A stretch of DNA of 33,479 nucleotides from CAYVBN01 sp964538565 (GTDB lineage: Bacteria > Pseudomonadota > Alphaproteobacteria > Rhizobiales > Xanthobacteraceae): the NCBI GenBank assembly GCA_964538565.1, contig CAZIGW010000167.1, positions 1 through 33,479 on the forward strand. Reading direction: 5' to 3'. Made by a program: the position numbers and the translations under genes. The notes under the pieces were generated by a model. It had not been told where the DNA came from. It saw only the letters and a list, made by a program, of their open reading frames with translations, and did not search any database. Position 1 is the stretch's first letter. Each line of letters begins with the position of its first letter. Shown one piece after another: positions 32,238 through 33,479 of the stretch.

Positions 32238-32867
32238 ATGCGTCAGATCTTGATTGTTGATCACGATACGCGATCGGGCGTGGTCATCGGAGCCGCGCTC
32301 GGCGGCATGCGCATCCGCGAAGCCGTGACCGGGAATCTCGCGCTCTCGATCCTGTATCGAGAGGACGTCGATCTGGCGATCGTCGACGCTTTCGTTCCGG
32401 GCTCGTCCACCCGCGTCGCCATGCATGCGATTGACCGCGGCATTCCGGTGCTGATGACGACCAGCGACCGCGATCTCCTCGAACGCTTCCGTGAACTGAA
32501 GATTCCCTTCATCGCCAAACCGTTGACGGTTGCGCGCGTCCACACGGAAGTCTGCGCCGTGCGAAACGAGGTCGAGGAAACGCTCAATCGGTCGCGCGAG
32601 GGCTTGGCGCGACTGCCGGCAGGGCAGATGACCGTGAACTCGACCCTGCGCGATGCCCGGGCGCTGGTGGCACAATCCTTCGAGGCGCGCCCACGCGCGC
32701 GCGGATATGCTGCGCAGCAGGGCGACCTGCGCGCGCTGGCAGACAGCTATCGCGGGCTCGCCTTGTGCGGTTCGCCCATGGCGCGCGCCAGCCGCTTGCG
32801 GATGGCCGGCCAGCTCGACCGATGGGCCGCCAAGCGCGAATGGATGACCGACCAGTCGGTCTCCTAG
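32238..32867 (+). CDS. Receiver-domain protein with C-terminal tail (tandem copy 1)
   Basis: This 209-residue protein has an N-terminal CheY-like receiver (about 1-110): acidic pocket D8-H-D10 (LIVDHDT), phospho-acceptor D50 in LAIVDAFVPG, Thr of VLMTTSD and Lys94 in FIAKPLT. All key residues are present. No DNA-binding or enzymatic output domain is recognised in the remaining 100 residues, which are Arg/Ala-rich (SFEARPRARGYAAQQGDLRALADSYRG). No histidine kinase is adjacent. The ATG at 32238 follows a GGGGG-containing site. A second paralogue starts at 33212, indicating a tandem duplication. Its partner is unknown. Confidence 0.85.
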   Translation: MRQILIVDHDTRSGVVIGAALGGMRIREAVTGNLALSILYREDVDLAIVDAFVPGSSTRVAMHAIDRGIPVLMTTSDRDLLERFRELKIPFIAKPLTVARVHTEVCAVRNEVEETLNRSREGLARLPAGQMTVNSTLRDARALVAQSFEARPRARGYAAQQGDLRALADSYRGLALCGSPMARASRLRMAGQLDRWAAKREWMTDQSVS

Positions 32868-32873
32868 ACCGCG

Positions 32874-32898
32874 ACCGGCCAACCTAGGAGCCGGTTTT
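32874..32898 (+). terminator. Candidate Rho-independent terminator after receiver copy 1
   Basis: ACCGGC (32874-32879) and GCCGGT (32890-32895) form a perfect 6-bp stem with a 10-base loop, followed by TTTT ending at 32898. It lies 6 bp after the stop codon. The stem is short, so strength is uncertain. Confidence 0.5.
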
Positions 32899-33211
32899 GC
32901 GCAAGATTGCGCTCTCGCTCCATCACCTGACGCATTGGCCTCTTCGGCGGACCGATCCCCTTCGCCCGATCATGCGGTGTTTCCGGGCCGTTCTTGAGAT
33001 CGTCAACGCGGCGCCTGACGTCGGAGCACGAAGGCAACGGACAAGTGAAGTCCCGTCTCTCGTGCGGCCGGAGGTAGAAACGTGGCAGGGCGCCACAGTA
33101 TACTACCGTTGATCGATGTCTTCGCCGATCATTCACGAATGAATATGCTGTATTGCGATTGGTGATGATGTAAATATTCCCAAAGGCTGGAAGGCAACGA
33201 GAGGGGAAATC
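32899..33211. other. Intergenic leader of receiver copy 2 with a palindrome
   Basis: About 310 bp with no supported gene. The last 90 bp are AT-rich, unlike the rest of the window. ATTCA-CGAA-TGAAT at 33131-33144 is a perfect 5-bp-arm palindrome that could be an operator. A short open frame at 32897-33112 shows no family features and is not called. Confidence 0.5.
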
Positions 33212-33479
33212 GTGCGCCACCTGCTCGTCGTCGATCACGACTATGCCACACGCTTCATGATGGCGAGTGGCTTGAGAACGCTGCGCTGCGAAGTTACCGA
33301 CGCGGAGACGGGTACCGAAGCGGCATGGCTGCTCGAACATCGGGAATTCGATCTCGCCATCATCGACGCGCTCGTGCCGGGCGTTCCCGCGCGACGCGTG
33401 CTCGAGCAGGCGCTTGCGTGCGGGACGCCGGTTCTGCCGACAAGCGACGACGAAGTTGTGCTGTCCCGCTTCGGCGAGG
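33212..33479 (+). CDS. Receiver-domain protein (tandem copy 2), 3' end beyond window
   Basis: The first 89 codons are visible from a GTG start preceded by GAGAGGGGAAATC, an excellent ribosome-binding site. The sequence HLLVVDHDYATRF has the acidic pocket (D8, D10), D52 lies in LAIIDALVPG and a Thr in VLPTSDD. It closely mirrors copy 1 (shared DHD, R-x-x-E-x-x-x-G, FDLAI-x-DA-x-VPG). The output region and the Lys are beyond the window edge. Confidence 0.85.
   Translation, partial: MRHLLVVDHDYATRFMMASGLRTLRCEVTDAETGTEAAWLLEHREFDLAIIDALVPGVPARRVLEQALACGTPVLPTSDDEVVLSRFGE

Noticed and set aside
1..33479. CRISPR array, tRNA/rRNA genes, insertion sequences or prophage
   Set aside because: No regularly spaced repeats, no cloverleaf or rRNA-like sequence noticed, and no transposase or integrase; the holin-like protein stands alone and fits a stress-gene pair.

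Overview
The window is about 33.5 kb of GC-rich DNA, dense with genes and with long antisense shadow ORFs. It probably comes from an alphaproteobacterium of the Hyphomicrobiales type (Bradyrhizobium, Rhodopseudomonas or Xanthobacteraceae-like). This placement is inferred from the gene families: Bug-type binding proteins, a DUF3309 protein, a SqrR/BigR-type sulfur repressor, and sequences resembling EcfG promoters and a FixK/FNR box. No 16S rRNA or tRNA gene was found to confirm it.

Layout. (1) 1-4205: the end of an M24 peptidase-fold protein with altered metal ligands, then a complete ABC importer (binding protein, two permeases, ATPase). (2) 4220-6613: two convergent paralogues of the zinc-dependent MetE C-terminal / epoxyalkane:CoM transferase type. 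They share a near-identical 59-bp inverted repeat. (3) 6957-8990: small stress or envelope proteins (a 63-aa protein, DUF3309, DUF883/YqjD-like, holin-like) with a FixK/FNR-like box and two EcfG-like promoters. (4) 9122-13894, all on the minus strand: an NNP-type MFS transporter, a 97-aa unknown, a UbiD decarboxylase and a Bug binding protein. (5) 14468-15378: a winged-helix-like protein followed by two small DUF5985-type membrane proteins. (6) 15386-24247: a sulfur oxidation island. A SqrR/BigR/SoxR-type repressor and a SoxH-like metallo-hydrolase diverge from soxCDXYZAKB, which is followed by a periplasmic DsrE-like protein and a GlcG/HbpS-like protein. (7) 24462-29486: an orphan Bug binding protein, an orphan CoxL/XdhB-type molybdenum hydroxylase large subunit and a CaiB/BaiF CoA transferase. 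(8) 29745-31675: an L,D-transpeptidase convergent with cysK. (9) 32238-end: two tandem receiver-domain paralogues, the second cut by the window edge.

How it fits together. The Sox genes encode the periplasmic thiosulfate-oxidising system: SoxXA loads the sulfur substrate onto SoxYZ, SoxB hydrolyses off sulfate and SoxCD oxidises the sulfane sulfur. A two-cysteine ArsR repressor sits across a palindrome that overlaps the apparent soxC promoter, so a (per)sulfide-sensing switch is likely. The ABC/M24/MetE-like block, the UbiD block and the molybdenum-hydroxylase/CoA-transferase block look like three separate uptake-plus-catabolism modules for unidentified organic acids or C-S/aromatic compounds.

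The items most worth a second look are the inverted pair of MetE/EaCoMT-like genes beside an ABC importer and a metal-site-degenerate M24 protein, the DsrE-HbpS pair at the tail of the sox operon, the tandem receiver proteins, and a set of short perfect direct repeats in gene leaders.
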